Of a stretch of DNA of 64,000 nt, positions 1 to 12,009 are shown in pieces (the first letter of the stretch is position 1; each line of letters opens with the position of its first letter). The position numbers were made by a program, and so were the translations under genes. Location: the NCBI RefSeq assembly GCF_000219915.2, contig NC_017964.1:3038001-3102000 (forward strand). Direction: 5' to 3'. Source of the DNA: Advenella kashmirensis WT001 (GTDB lineage: Bacteria > Pseudomonadota > Gammaproteobacteria > Burkholderiales > Burkholderiaceae_B). The notes under the pieces were generated by a model. That model worked only from the letters and a program-made list of their open reading frames with translations. It ran no database searches and was not told the DNA's origin.

Positions 1-1
1 G

Positions 2-313
2 ATGAACGAACCCAAATCCAAGCAGATCCATATTAAGGAACTGAACACGATTCTGGTGCAGACCGACGCTGTGGCCAGTCAGATCGCCGCCATTGCGCCG
101 GTCCTGGCCGGCCTGGACAAAATACCGCCCAATATGCAGCAGACCCTCACCAACGTCTCTGACTTGCTGGACAAAGACGCACAGGCCATTACCGAAGCGC
201 CATCGCAAATTGAAACCGAAGGCCAGTACGGCAGCCTGGTCTTTCCACTCAAACAGATGCAACAGGCCGCGCTGCGTATTCGCCAGCAGGCGACCAATAT
301 TGGCTTGATGTAA
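2..313 (+). CDS. hypothetical protein (possibly 5'-truncated by window edge)
   Basis: No family recognised. The product is 103 residues, has no signal peptide, membrane segment, Cys or Trp, and is rich in Ala, Gln, Leu and Ile with a heptad-like spacing that suggests an all-helical soluble protein. The ATG is the second base of the window, so a start further upstream and extra N-terminal sequence cannot be excluded. The reading frame closes with TAA. The next gene is on the other strand, so this is the 3' end of whatever transcription unit it belongs to. Function unknown. Confidence 0.5.
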   Translation: MNEPKSKQIHIKELNTILVQTDAVASQIAAIAPVLAGLDKIPPNMQQTLTNVSDLLDKDAQAITEAPSQIETEGQYGSLVFPLKQMQQAALRIRQQATNIGLM

Positions 314-396
314 TCGAATCGGCAACATACCCTGGCGGCGGCAGCGAACTGCCAACCGCGGCAGGTCGGCACGCATCCATTCACACAAGGCGCCTC

Positions 397-417
397 GTTA
401 ATCGTTAATCGTTAATC
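397..417. repeat. three tandem copies of a 7-bp unit GTTAATC
   Basis: Three perfect head-to-tail GTTAATC units lie in the 200-bp gap between two convergent genes. Nothing else is visible in the gap. A short tandem repeat of this size could be a slippage site or chance. Confidence 0.6.
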
Positions 418-515
418 GTCGCTCATTATCGAACGCACCATGTGCCGCGACGCTGCTGCACCCTGCCCCGGCAGACGAGCTGCTTCACGGCACTATATCT
501 GAAACCCATGACCAT

Positions 516-1747
516 CTACTCGAACAGCTGCTCATCCACTTTAAGGGCGCCGGGCCAGAAATAGAGGATCGCCGAGACCAGCTGGATGGCAATCATGATG
601 CCCCAGCCGGTCAGGTGCGCCACGGCAGGATACTGGCCGTCCGTTGCAGGCCAGAAATCCAGGACGAATCCTACGCCCACCTGCATGGAAAAAATGCTAA
701 TGAAAAAAATCATGTTGAAGGCAGTGGTAACGCGACCGACAACCTTGCGGGGAAATACCTCGGCCAGCAAGGCATAGGCAAGAATGCAACTGGCGGCGAC
801 AAACCCATAGGCGCCCCAGATCAACGACGGCGCGACGGGCACACGAAACAGAATCAGCAATTGCACCAGCACGAACAGCGTCATTCCCAGCCCGCAAAAG
901 GCGCGCAGGCCCAGACCGTAGCGTTCGATACGCGCGCCACCAGACCAGTGATGACCGTGCCGGCCACCATGGTCAACCCCAGCATGGACACCAGACTGTC
1001 GGCCTGACGCGCGGTCAGTCCGGATACGTCGGTCAGATACGGTTTGACCCACAGCGACTGGGCGGCATAGAAGGCGCCGCCCACGGCGCATGGAAAAGGC
1101 ACCACGCGCCAGAACACCGCATTCTTCAAAATAATACGCACACCATGGATTTGTTTGGACACCGACTCATGCGGCGCCATCCGCTGCTTCGACTCGGGCA
1201 CCAGCAGCCAGATGACGGTAGCCACGGCAATGGTGAACACGGCCATGCCGACGCTGATTTCCCGCCAGGTGTATTGCGTCAGCAGCACGGCCAGCGGCGT
1301 GCCGACCACCACGCCGCCCATGCCGCCCAACGCCACCATCAGGCCATTGAGTAGCGGCCAGCGCGAGGAAGGGAAATTCTGGGCTATTGCCAGAAATCCG
1401 GCGCCAAGGCAGACCGAAACACCCACGCCGATCATAATGCGACCGATAATCAGCCCCTGCATGGAGTGTGTCATGCCGTAAAGCACCGTCCCGGCAGCGG
1501 CCACCAGCAACAGGATCGCATCGGTGCGGCGTGCGCCATAGCGGTCCAGCGCCAGCCCGGCAGGAAGCTGGGCCAGAGCAAAGCCGATAAAGTAAAAGCT
1601 GGTCAGCAGCCCCAGGTCGCTGGCCGTCAGATTCATTTCGCGCGACAGAAACGGCGCAAAGCCGATATTCAGGCCGCGATATACATAGGACAAAAAATAG
1701 CCCAGTGCAAAAAGTACAAAAATCCTTATTGCAGCCTGACGGCTCAT
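516..1747 (-). CDS. major facilitator superfamily transporter (frameshifted)
   Basis: Inner-membrane secondary transporter of the MFS; substrate not identifiable. The N-terminal half has the MFS loop 2-3 signature (GLALDRYGARR near residue 65) and hydrophobic segments at regular spacing. The reading frame breaks near position 935, where one base of a C pair appears to be missing. After the break the other frame continues with the loop motif ARIERYGLGLR and the last membrane segments, ending at 516, so the intact protein would have about 410 residues and 12 membrane segments. Its ATG overlaps the yaaA stop in an ATGA junction, so the two genes are probably translationally coupled. Most likely a sequencing error rather than a real pseudogene. 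Confidence 0.85.
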
Positions 1748-2514
1748 TGTTTTCTCCGGAAGACCAGTTTGTCTTCCGTGGACTCCTCGGCGGCAAAGGC
1801 ATAGCCCTGCTCATTGAATTTTTTCAGGGCCGCCGGCGTTTTAGCTTTGGTCTCAATGGCAAACCGCGCCATCAGCCCGCGCGCACGCTTGGCATTGAAA
1901 CTGATAATTTTGTAGACACCGTTTTTGTAGTCCTGGAAAACACACTGGATAACGCGCGCATCCAGCGTTTTGCCGTCAACTGCCTTGAAGTATTCTTCCG
2001 AGGCCAGGTTGATCACGATGCGCGAAGTCTGATCGGCCAGACGTTCATTCAGGTATTGGGCAATCTCCGAACCCCAGAACTCATACAGATTTTTGCCGCG
2101 GGCGGTTTGCAGGCGTGTACCCATTTCCAGCCGATAAGGCTGCATCAGGTCCAGCGGCCGCAGCACGCCATACAGGCCGCTCAGAATGGCCACGTGCTCC
2201 TGGGCCCATGCCAGTTGTGATTCGGTCAGCGTCTCTGCCGCCAGGCCTTCATACACGTCGCCATTGAATGCCAGCACGGCCTGGCGGGCGTTTTTCTGAT
2301 CAAACTTCGGTTTCCACTCAGCGTACCGCTGCACGTTCAGCTCGGATAGCGCCGCGCTCAGCTTCATCAGTCCCGCGATATCGTCGGCGCTCTTGGTTTT
2401 GAGCACTTTGATCAGCTCTGCGGAGCGTTTGATAAAAAGGGGCTGGGTATGGGTGTTGGTAGAAACAGGAGAGTCGTAATCGAGTTTTTTTGCAGGGGAA
2501 AGCAGGAAAAGCAT
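1744..2514 (-). CDS. yaaA: peroxide stress protein YaaA (DUF328/UPF0246)
   Basis: 257 residues, the usual length of the YaaA family, which in E. coli limits DNA and protein oxidation during peroxide stress by keeping unincorporated iron low. The diagnostic N-terminus LLSPAKKLDYDSP is present, as are ASEEYFKAV near residue 175 and the basic C-terminal region with KRARGLMARFAI. The start at 2514 is chosen because the family begins MLFLLSPAK; an upstream in-frame ATG at 2592 would add 26 residues with no counterpart. It overlaps the MFS transporter gene by 4 bp. Confidence 0.93.
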   Translation of the reverse strand: MLFLLSPAKKLDYDSPVSTNTHTQPLFIKRSAELIKVLKTKSADDIAGLMKLSAALSELNVQRYAEWKPKFDQKNARQAVLAFNGDVYEGLAAETLTESQLAWAQEHVAILSGLYGVLRPLDLMQPYRLEMGTRLQTARGKNLYEFWGSEIAQYLNERLADQTSRIVINLASEEYFKAVDGKTLDARVIQCVFQDYKNGVYKIISFNAKRARGLMARFAIETKAKTPAALKKFNEQGYAFAAEESTEDKLVFRRKQ

Positions 2515-2656
2515 GACGGACAACCTTGAATGGAATGTTTGATGAATCAGGAAAAAACGCCGCTTACCGTCAGGGGCCCGGAACGTCGTCAATACATCAT
2601 GGCAAATCGGGTTGGCCTGCCGGCTACCGCCGCCCGGCAGGCTTGACCGCGATCAT

Positions 2657-4054
<1,398 letters not shown>

Positions 4055-4179
4055 TCATTATATACAGCTATACGCGCCCGGTGGGGCCGCAAGCCGAACA
4101 ACACGCGCGCCGCTTGCTGCAAGTGCGTCGCTATTGGTTCTTGCAGAAGACTCGCCACCAAAATTACGGAACAGATCGA

Positions 4180-4437
4180 TTAAGGTGCAGCCCGGGTTTC
4201 CGATTTCATGTTCTTGTTATGGCGTTTGTCCGCGTCGGGCGCCGCCAGTTTCCAGTTTTTATTTCTACTGAGTTTTTCCCACCCCGGTGTAGGTGCCGGG
4301 GCGGCATGGGCTTGCCCCTGCGGCTTTTGATCTGTCTTGCCTTTGCCATCCATGCTCATATCTGCCGCCGTTGCAGCATGCATCCCCAGCGCCAATGCGA
4401 CGGCACTGACCAGTGTCGCTATACCGGTATTTCTCAT
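4180..4437 (-). CDS. small secreted hypothetical protein
   Basis: An 85-residue product with a clear Sec signal peptide: basic RNTGIATL start, a hydrophobic Val/Ala/Leu stretch, and an ALA-type cleavage region (HAATAA) near residue 24. The mature part is about 60 residues, hydrophilic, rich in Lys, Pro and Ala, without cysteines. No family recognised; a periplasmic role is inferred from the signal peptide only. An AG-rich ribosome site (aggagcgag) lies just upstream of the ATG. It sits between rarA and serS. Confidence 0.6.
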   Translation of the reverse strand: MRNTGIATLVSAVALALGMHAATAADMSMDGKGKTDQKPQGQAHAAPAPTPGWEKLSRNKNWKLAAPDADKRHNKNMKSETRAAP

Positions 4438-4780
4438 ATTCTCGCTCCTGTTATTGAAAACGCGCGCTGCCGGACATTGCGCCCGGCGCCAATGGCAAAT
4501 ACGTATGCGGCAGCCAGGGCTGATCGATAACCGCTGCAGGCAATATCTACCTCAAAGCCCAGGTTGCGCAAAGGATGGTTTTATTACATCCCCTTGCGAC
4601 ATATAGTACGCCCTCTCGCCTGCTACTGATGCAACAGTGTTTCAGCGGACACAATAAAGTGACGAAGCAAAAAGATGAAAGCGGGCGCCCTGAACAACGC
4701 CCCGACAGTGGTTTTTGCGTTTTTATTGAGCGTTATTTATAGAGTGCTCTTTACTTTATTGAGCTTTTTTTGCTTTTTTC
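4438..4780. other. intergenic region between the small secreted gene and rarA
   Basis: 343 bp with no supported gene. It would hold the promoter of the small secreted gene. An imperfect inverted repeat (CGCAAAGGATG ... CATCCCCTTGCG, about 4567-4598) is present without a T run. The rarA-proximal end (4745-4800) is very A/T-rich on one strand, with runs of A on the minus strand but no clear hairpin. Confidence 0.4.
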
Positions 4781-6118
4781 TTAACGCTTTTTATTTTGCC
4801 GCGCCTCACGATCCAGCGAGCGCAGGTAATTGAGCTTTTCCGTGATTTTCGTTTCCAGCCCCTGCTGTACCGGACGATACCAGCCCGGTTCGCGCATGCC
4901 GTCGGGCAGATAGGTCTCGCCGGCGGCATAGGCATCGGGCTCGTCATGCGCATAACGATATTCATGTCCGTAACCCAGCTCTTTCATCAGCTTGGTAGGC
5001 GCATTGCGCAGATGCACCGGCACTTCGCGCGATTTATCCTGCTTGACGAACGCGCGCGCCTGGTTGTAGGCGTTGTAGCCTGCATTGCTCTTGGCCGCAA
5101 CGGACAGATAGATGACGGCCTGTGCCAGCGCCAGCTCACCTTCCGGCGAGCCCAGGCGCTCATAGGTGGCGGCCGCTTCATTGGCCATTTGCATGGCGCG
5201 CGGATCAGCCAGACCGATATCTTCCCAGGCCATGCGCACAATGCGACGCGCCAGGTACTTGGGGTCGGCGCCACCATCGAGCATGCGCGTGAACCAGTAC
5301 AATGCTGCGTCGGGATGAGAGCCGCGCACCGACTTGTGCAACGCGGAGATCTGGTCATAGAAGCTATCGCCGCCCTTGTCAAAACGACGCAAGTTCAGCG
5401 TTAGCGCGTTTTGCATGAATTCGGGCGTGATCTGCGTTACCTGTGCCGCAGCAGCAGCCGTGCTGGTCTGCTCCAGCAAATTCAGGAACCGCCTGGCGTC
5501 GCCATCGGCGTAGCCGGTAAGCACCGCGACGGCCGGCTCGTCAAAGTCCAGATCGATCGCGCCACTATCTTTGGCGCGCACCAGCAACTGGCCCAGTTCC
5601 TCGTCCGACAGCGAAGTAAGCACATAGACCTGGGCGCGCGATAACAGCGCCGAATTGACTTCAAACGACGGGTTTTCAGTGGTGGCGCCAATGAACGTAA
5701 AAAGCCCGCTTTCCACATAAGGCAGAAATGCATCCTGCTGTGCCTTGTTAAAGCGATGCACCTCATCCACAAAAAGAATGGTTTTGCGTCCCTGCGCCTG
5801 GGCCACCTGTGCTTTGACAACCGCATCGCGAATGTCCTTGACGCCACCGAGCACTGCAGAGATGGCAATAAATTGCGCGTCAAAACCGTCTGCCATCAGG
5901 CGCGCCAGTGTGGTTTTGCCTACGCCCGGCGGCCCCCAGAAAATCATGGAATGCGGTCGACGCGCCTCAAACGCCACACGCAAGGGTTTGTCCGGCCCCA
6001 GCAAATGCGACTGCCCGATGACCTCATCGATATTGCGCGGACGCAGTCTTTCGGCCAGCGGCGCGTTCGCGCCCGCGGCGGCGCCATTGAACAGATCGTT
6101 ATCGGAAAAATCACTCAT
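4781..6118 (-). CDS. rarA: replication-associated recombination protein A (MgsA/RarA AAA+ ATPase)
   Basis: AAA+ ATPase related to clamp-loader proteins and RuvB that acts at stalled replication forks. 445 residues. Walker A GPPGVGKT at residues 62-69, Walker B ILFVDEVHRF near residue 115, and the sensor-1 segment IGATTENPSFEVNSALLSR that is typical of RarA/WRNIP1. The C-terminal tetramerisation region (GSHPDAALYWFTRML) is present. The start at 6118 (MSDFSDNDLF) is preferred over an upstream ATG at 6190 because the extra 24 residues overlap the lolA terminator. It lies downstream of lolA, a usual order in this family. Confidence 0.95.
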   Translation of the reverse strand: MSDFSDNDLFNGAAAGANAPLAERLRPRNIDEVIGQSHLLGPDKPLRVAFEARRPHSMIFWGPPGVGKTTLARLMADGFDAQFIAISAVLGGVKDIRDAVVKAQVAQAQGRKTILFVDEVHRFNKAQQDAFLPYVESGLFTFIGATTENPSFEVNSALLSRAQVYVLTSLSDEELGQLLVRAKDSGAIDLDFDEPAVAVLTGYADGDARRFLNLLEQTSTAAAAAQVTQITPEFMQNALTLNLRRFDKGGDSFYDQISALHKSVRGSHPDAALYWFTRMLDGGADPKYLARRIVRMAWEDIGLADPRAMQMANEAAATYERLGSPEGELALAQAVIYLSVAAKSNAGYNAYNQARAFVKQDKSREVPVHLRNAPTKLMKELGYGHEYRYAHDEPDAYAAGETYLPDGMREPGWYRPVQQGLETKITEKLNYLRSLDREARQNKKR

Positions 6119-6173
6119 AAATATTTTGGGTTTCCAGTACCACTGCGCACCTCGGTAAACCGCAGCATAACGC

Positions 6174-6199
6174 AAAAAGGGCCGTCGCAACGGCCCCTT
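6174..6199 (-). terminator. rho-independent terminator after lolA
   Basis: On the minus strand the stem AAGGGGCCGT / ACGGCCCTT with loop TGCG is followed by TTTTT. It lies between the lolA stop and the rarA start. Confidence 0.75.
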
Positions 6200-6237
6200 G
6201 AACTGGACTGCGGTAAGGGCACAGGCCCTTTGACAGC

Positions 6238-6969
6238 CTACATTTTAACGGTATCTACGCCAGGGGGGGCCTTGAACTGGTAGGCACTGGCGGGAATTTT
6301 CGCGTTGCTTTTGAAATTGCGCAATTTGATCGACGTGGTCTGACCGAAAGAGTCCAGAATGATCAACTCGGCCGGCAGGTTATTGGCAAAGCCGATATCC
6401 ACATGCGTCAAACCGGCATCAGACACTTTAGGCGTTGCGCGCATCCACACCATGCCCTGGTTATCGGGCAAAGCAGACAGCTTGAATGAATCATCCAGTG
6501 TACCGGAGCCGAACAGAATGGCCGCAGGCGAGGCGCCGACCGCTTTGCTTACCGGGCGTTCCGTGACCTGTCGCAGGTCAGGATCATATTGATAAACGGT
6601 TTTGCCGTCGGAGATCACGCTTTGCGCATAGGGCTTGACCACGCTCCAGTTGAATTTTCCCGGACGCTCAAAGGAGAAGGTACCGGTCTGCGCCGCCCGA
6701 CTCTTGCCTTTGCCGCCAGATGTTTTCTGGGCAAACTCACCGCTGGCCGATTTGACCTGCGCCACGAAATCCTTCAATTGTTGTCGGGCGTCGGTCTGCT
6801 GCGTGTTCCTGACCTCCGGAATCTTCTCGAATGTCACGCCTTCAAGCGTTGTTGACAGGCCGGCATCCGGATTCATCATATCGGGGTTCACCTTGATATC
6901 CTGCGCCAATGCTGAGACAGGAATCGTCGCAACCATCGCCAGGCAGACCGCAAGTAATGTTTTTTTCAT
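6238..6969 (-). CDS. lolA: outer-membrane lipoprotein chaperone LolA
   Basis: Periplasmic carrier that takes lipoproteins from LolCDE to LolB at the outer membrane. 243 residues, with a signal peptide (MKKTLLAVCL start, cleavage after SALA near residue 23). The LolA fold is marked by GTFSFERPGKFNW near residue 105, the YQYDPDLRQVTERPV segment near 140, and LDSFGQTTSIKLRNF near 210. The protein is about 30 residues longer than typical LolA: a polar segment (DIKVNPDMMNPDAGLS...) sits between the signal peptide and the first conserved strand. The start at 6969 was chosen because it begins the signal peptide. Confidence 0.92.
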   Translation of the reverse strand: MKKTLLAVCLAMVATIPVSALAQDIKVNPDMMNPDAGLSTTLEGVTFEKIPEVRNTQQTDARQQLKDFVAQVKSASGEFAQKTSGGKGKSRAAQTGTFSFERPGKFNWSVVKPYAQSVISDGKTVYQYDPDLRQVTERPVSKAVGASPAAILFGSGTLDDSFKLSALPDNQGMVWMRATPKVSDAGLTHVDIGFANNLPAELIILDSFGQTTSIKLRNFKSNAKIPASAYQFKAPPGVDTVKM

Positions 6970-7124
6970 GAATGAACTCCTGTTGTTGTTTCTTCCGACG
7001 GTGGGGCAATGCCCTGTGAATACCACCGGAAACATGACCTGTTTTACCATTAACAGGGCAGGAAAGGATGTAACGAAATCGTAAATACAATTGCACCGCT
7101 GTAATTTGACGGTGGCTGCAAATA

Positions 7125-7153
7125 CTTACGGCATCCCTGACGGATGCCGTAAG
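7125..7153. repeat. perfect 12-bp inverted repeat between ftsK and lolA
   Basis: Arms CTTACGGCATCC and GGATGCCGTAAG flank a 5-nt loop. No strong T run follows on either strand, so it is either a weak terminator or attenuator after ftsK, or an mRNA-stability hairpin. Confidence 0.55.
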
Positions 7154-7209
7154 CAGGAACTCGCGGTTACTGCGTATTACAAGCGGGTCTCATGACTTGC
7201 ATACCCGCT

Positions 7210-9595
7210 TTAAGCGTCGGGGTCTTCCTGACCGGCGGGAACCAGAATTTCGCGATTGCCGTTGGACTGCATCGTAGACACAATACCAGACTGCTCCATC
7301 TGCTCCAGCAAGCGCGCGGCGCGGTTATAGCCGATGCGAAGATGCCGCTGAACAGATGAGATGGACGCGCGGCGGTTTTTCAATACCACGGCCACGGCCT
7401 GATCGTACAGGGGATCGGATTCATTATCGGTAAAACCGGTCACACTGCCTACGCCGTCACCAGTTTCGCCGCCAACGCCGCCTTCAAGCAGACCATCAAT
7501 ATAATCGGGCTCGCCCTGCTCTTTGAGATAATCAACCACGCGATGCACTTCGTCATCATCAACAAATGCCCCGTGTACCCGATTGGGCAAGCCGGTGCCA
7601 GGCGGCTGATACAGCATATCGCCCTGGCCCAGCAAGGCCTCGGCACCCATCTGGTCAAGAATGGTGCGTGAGTCAATTTTGGAAGAAACCTGAAACGCGA
7701 TACGTGTGGGAATGTTGGCCTTGATCAGACCGGTAATCACGTCCACGCTGGGGCGCTGTGTCGCCAGAATCAGATGAATACCGGCAGCCCGCGCCTTTTG
7801 TGCCAGACGGGCAATAAGCTCTTCAATTTTCTTGCCCACTACCATCATCAGGTCGGCCAGCTCGTCAATCACCACCACGATCATGGGCAGCGTTTTCAAC
7901 GGCTCCGGCTCTTCCGGCGTGAGAGAGAATGGATTGGGAATGGATTCGCCCTTCTTGGCAGCTTCACGGATTTTACTGTTGAAGCCGCTGATATTGCGCA
8001 CGCCCATTTTACTCATGAGCTTGTAGCGTTTTTCCATCTCCCCCACACACCAGTTCAGCGCATTGGCTGCCTGACGCATATCGGTGACCACAGGTGCCAG
8101 CAGATGCGGGATACCTTCGTAAATGCTCATTTCCAGCATTTTCGGATCAATCAGAATCAAACGGACCTGGGAAGCGTCTGCTTTATAAAGCAGGGAAATA
8201 ATCATGGCATTGATACCGACCGACTTGCCCGATCCGGTCGTACCGCCACCAGCAAGTGCGGCATTTTGGCCAGATCGCAACCACGGGATTGCCGGCAATA
8301 TCCTTGCCCAGCGCCATCGTCAGGGACGAAGCGTTGTCATGATAGGTCTTGGAGCCGACAATTTCCGAGAGCCGCACCATTTGACGCCGCGGATTGGGCA
8401 ATTCCAGGCCCATCAGGTTTTTGCCGACAATGGTTTCAACCACGCGAATGCTGACCAGACTGAGCGCACGCGCCAGATCCTTGGACAGGTTGACGATCTG
8501 GCTTCCCTTGACGCCGGTGGCCGGCTCGATTTCATAACGGGTAATAACCGGCCCGGCCTGCGCGGCAACCACGGTCACCTGCACGCCAAAGTCACGCAGT
8601 TTTTTCTCGATCAGCCGCGACGTATATTCAATAGTCTCGGGCGAGACCGATTCGATATTTTCGCCAGGCGGATCCAGCAATTCCAGCGCCGGCAGCTCGC
8701 CGCTGGCATTCTTGGGCGGCTCAAACAGCGTGCGCTGCTTTTCCTTGATCACACGCTCCGAAGTAGGAAACACGGTAATTTGCGGCTCAATGCGCACAGA
8801 GGTCTCGTGCACCAGTTGCTCTTTTTGCACCACCACCTGCTCTTCGCGAGCGACCTGGGCAATTTCGCCGGCTTTGCGATCCTGGCGGGCGGTTTTCAGA
8901 TTGATCAGCGCATTGAGCATGCGCTGTATGCCCGAGCCTATTTTTTCAGCCAGTGCCAACCAGGAAAAATCCAGGAACAGGCCCAGGCCCAGCACCATCA
9001 TGAAAAACAGAATTAGCACCGCACCCGGCACACCAACCGCCGTTGCAAAAAGGCTGCTGATATATTGGCCCAGCACGCCACCGGCGCCGCCTGGCAATTG
9101 CGCACCAATGTGCGCCAGCTGACTGGCTTCAAAACCCATGGAACCGACAAAAAGCAAGGCAAAACCAACGCCCTGCTCCCAATGCACGCGCGGCAGCACT
9201 GCATCGGGATTGGCCACAATGCGGCTCATGAGCAATTTATAGCCTACCCACATGCGCTTGAGACACAAGGCCACGAACCACCATGCCGACAAGCCGAAAA
9301 GATACAGGAGGATATCGGAGACATACGCGCCCACAGCACCCAGCCGGTTATGAACCAGGGTGGACGACGAGGTGCTGACCCAACCGGGGTCATTCGGATG
9401 CCAGGTAAACAGCATGACCGATAGGGCAGCGGCCAACGCAGCGTACAAAACCCATTTGGCTTCCGTAAACATGGCGGCCAGCCGACTGGGTTCGGCATTC
9501 TGTGCGTTGCGCGCATTCCTGGCGGACGATCGTGACCCGGTATTGCGTGTATTGCGGGCGGAACGAGTGGGTGCGGTATTTGAAGTGCGTGCCAT
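7210..9595 (-). CDS. ftsK: DNA translocase FtsK (frameshifted twice near Walker A)
   Basis: Septal DNA pump that aligns the chromosome terminus and activates XerCD. About 795 residues. The N-terminus is basic and Arg/Asn-rich (residues 1-40), followed by about four membrane segments (about 45-200), a short linker, and the RecA-like motor with Walker [11 protein letters not shown], Walker B ([14 protein letters not shown]) and [13 protein letters not shown]. The C-terminal winged-helix gamma domain ([27 protein letters not shown]), which reads KOPS sites, is present. Two single-base losses, near 8276 and 8243, put the segment just before Walker A out of frame. Restoring one base at each gives [17 protein letters not shown] and then GTTGSGKS. 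The gene is essential in most bacteria, so error is more likely than loss. Confidence 0.93.
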
Positions 9596-9894
9596 AACTA
9601 TAAATTCGGTCAATAAAGCATTATAGCTTATTGATATTAAATGTTATTTATATTCTAGCTGTCGAATACTCATTGATTGTGAATTCTTCGTAAGCTGTTG
9701 TTTTAACAGGCCTCGCCCCCACTTAATAAATGTCAATGAGGCAATATCACGTCAGGCAGCATCCGTATTTTCCAGTGATGTAGCTGCTAGCGGACGGCCT
9801 TTTCGCCGCCCGCTGCAAAACCGTGGCAGTTCCGGGGTTTTGAACGGTGCCGCGCAGCGATCCATTATAATTGCCCATTGGATTTTTAGGATAA

Positions 9895-10859
<965 letters not shown>

Positions 10860-10897
10860 AACAGGACAGGCCCGCTCCGCCATTGGCGCGGGCCACA

Positions 10898-11634
10898 ATG
10901 GCTATGGTTACCTCCATCAAAGGCAAACTCGAAGACCTGCGGCAACTGCAGAAAGCCAAGGTGCGCGAAGAAACGCGTCGCGCCAAAGCACAGCAGGCCG
11001 CGCCCAGGCACAATAAGGCAACAACAGATCCTGCGGCATCTGCCGTTTTACGCCGGAAGATATTGCGCTGTTTCGTCAAACCGTCAGATCTGTCACGCCG
11101 CTGCCGGCAGCCAACCGCTATGCGCGCCAGGCACTGGACTACGGTAATAACGAGTATTTCCGCGCCAAGCGACGTCAGGCCGAAGGCGCAGCTTCGGTTG
11201 ATCCGCATAAACCGGCAGCGCCTGTTCGCACACGCGAGCAAAAGCGCACATCGTCGGCTGATAAAGGCCGTCGGCACACTGACCTGCCCGAAGGCGCCTA
11301 TGTACAGCGAGCCGATAGTGTTGATCTGATCAAGAAACTGCTGTCAGGACAATGGCCGGTTGCGGCTACGCTGGATCTGCATGGCGCCAATTCGACCCAG
11401 GCCGCGGAACGCTTTGATCGCTTCATTCATTCCTGTCTGGAACATCGGGTTCGCTGTATTTGTATTGTGCACGGCAAAGGCTATGGCTCTGCCCAAGGCA
11501 CCGCTGTTCTGAAGGAGCAGGTGCTGGCCTGGCTGAAAAATATGGACGCCGTGCTGGCATTCGCGCCCGCGCCCGAGAATATGGGTGGCGCCGGGGCTCA
11601 GATTGTTTTGCTAAAGACGCCTGAAAGCGATTAA
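10898..11634 (+). CDS. Smr/MutS2 C-terminal-type domain protein (frameshifted)
   Basis: Smr-domain protein of the small YdaL/SmrA type; such domains nick or cleave nucleic acid. The C-terminal third carries the signature: TLDLHG near 11370 and IVHGKGYGS near 11465. The N-terminal part is basic and helical (KLEDLRQLQKAKVREETRR). One indel near 11040 joins the N-terminal frame to TPEDIALFRQTV and the rest; the total length differs from a multiple of three by one missing base. Expected length about 245 residues. It starts 38 bp after trxB on the same strand, so it may be cotranscribed. The ATG at 10904 is an equally good start. Confidence 0.8.
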
Positions 11635-11639
11635 CACGA

Positions 11640-11785
11640 ACAGGACAACAAGCTGGCGCCGGCGATGCAAAGCACTAACCCAAAGCCCGACTGGGTAATT
11701 CAAAGCGTAGCCCGACAGCCCAGAATGCGACCTGACCTTCAAAGCGCAGCCCAATAAACTAAAGCAAGACCGTAAAGCAAGACCG
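11640..11785. repeat. degenerate direct repeats built on (C/T)AAAGC
   Basis: Within 145 bp the hexamer family CAAAGC/TAAAGC recurs about seven times. It includes the related pairs TTCAAAGCGTAGCCCGA and TTCAAAGCGCAGCCCAA, and two TAAAGCAAGACC copies 13 bp apart. The region has no reading frame and lies between the Smr gene and its terminator. Confidence 0.5.
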
Positions 11786-11799
11786 GAAAAAGAAAAAAA

Positions 11800-11838
11800 G
11801 AAAGGCGGAATCAATTTATATTGATTTTCCGCCTTTCG
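11800..11838. terminator. bidirectional terminator between smr and trhO
   Basis: Stem GAAAGGCGGAA / TTCCGCCTTTC with an A-rich run before and a T-rich run after, so it can serve both convergent genes. The remaining 170 bp up to trhO hold nothing further that I recognise. Confidence 0.75.
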
Positions 11839-12009
11839 TTTATTTTTGTTATGGGTACAGCTACCGTGCACACACTTAATCGAATATTCCAACTAAGTGG
11901 TAAAGCCTGCTCATGCAGAGCGTTTGTCTCCTCACCTGCATGAAACAAATTATGCCCGTAATTCGTATATATGACACTTAGGGAATGCACTAGTTTTTAG
12001 CATATTCAA

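Noticed and set aside
11640..11790. CRISPR array
   Set aside because: The repeats are short, degenerate and irregularly spaced, with no cas genes anywhere in the window.
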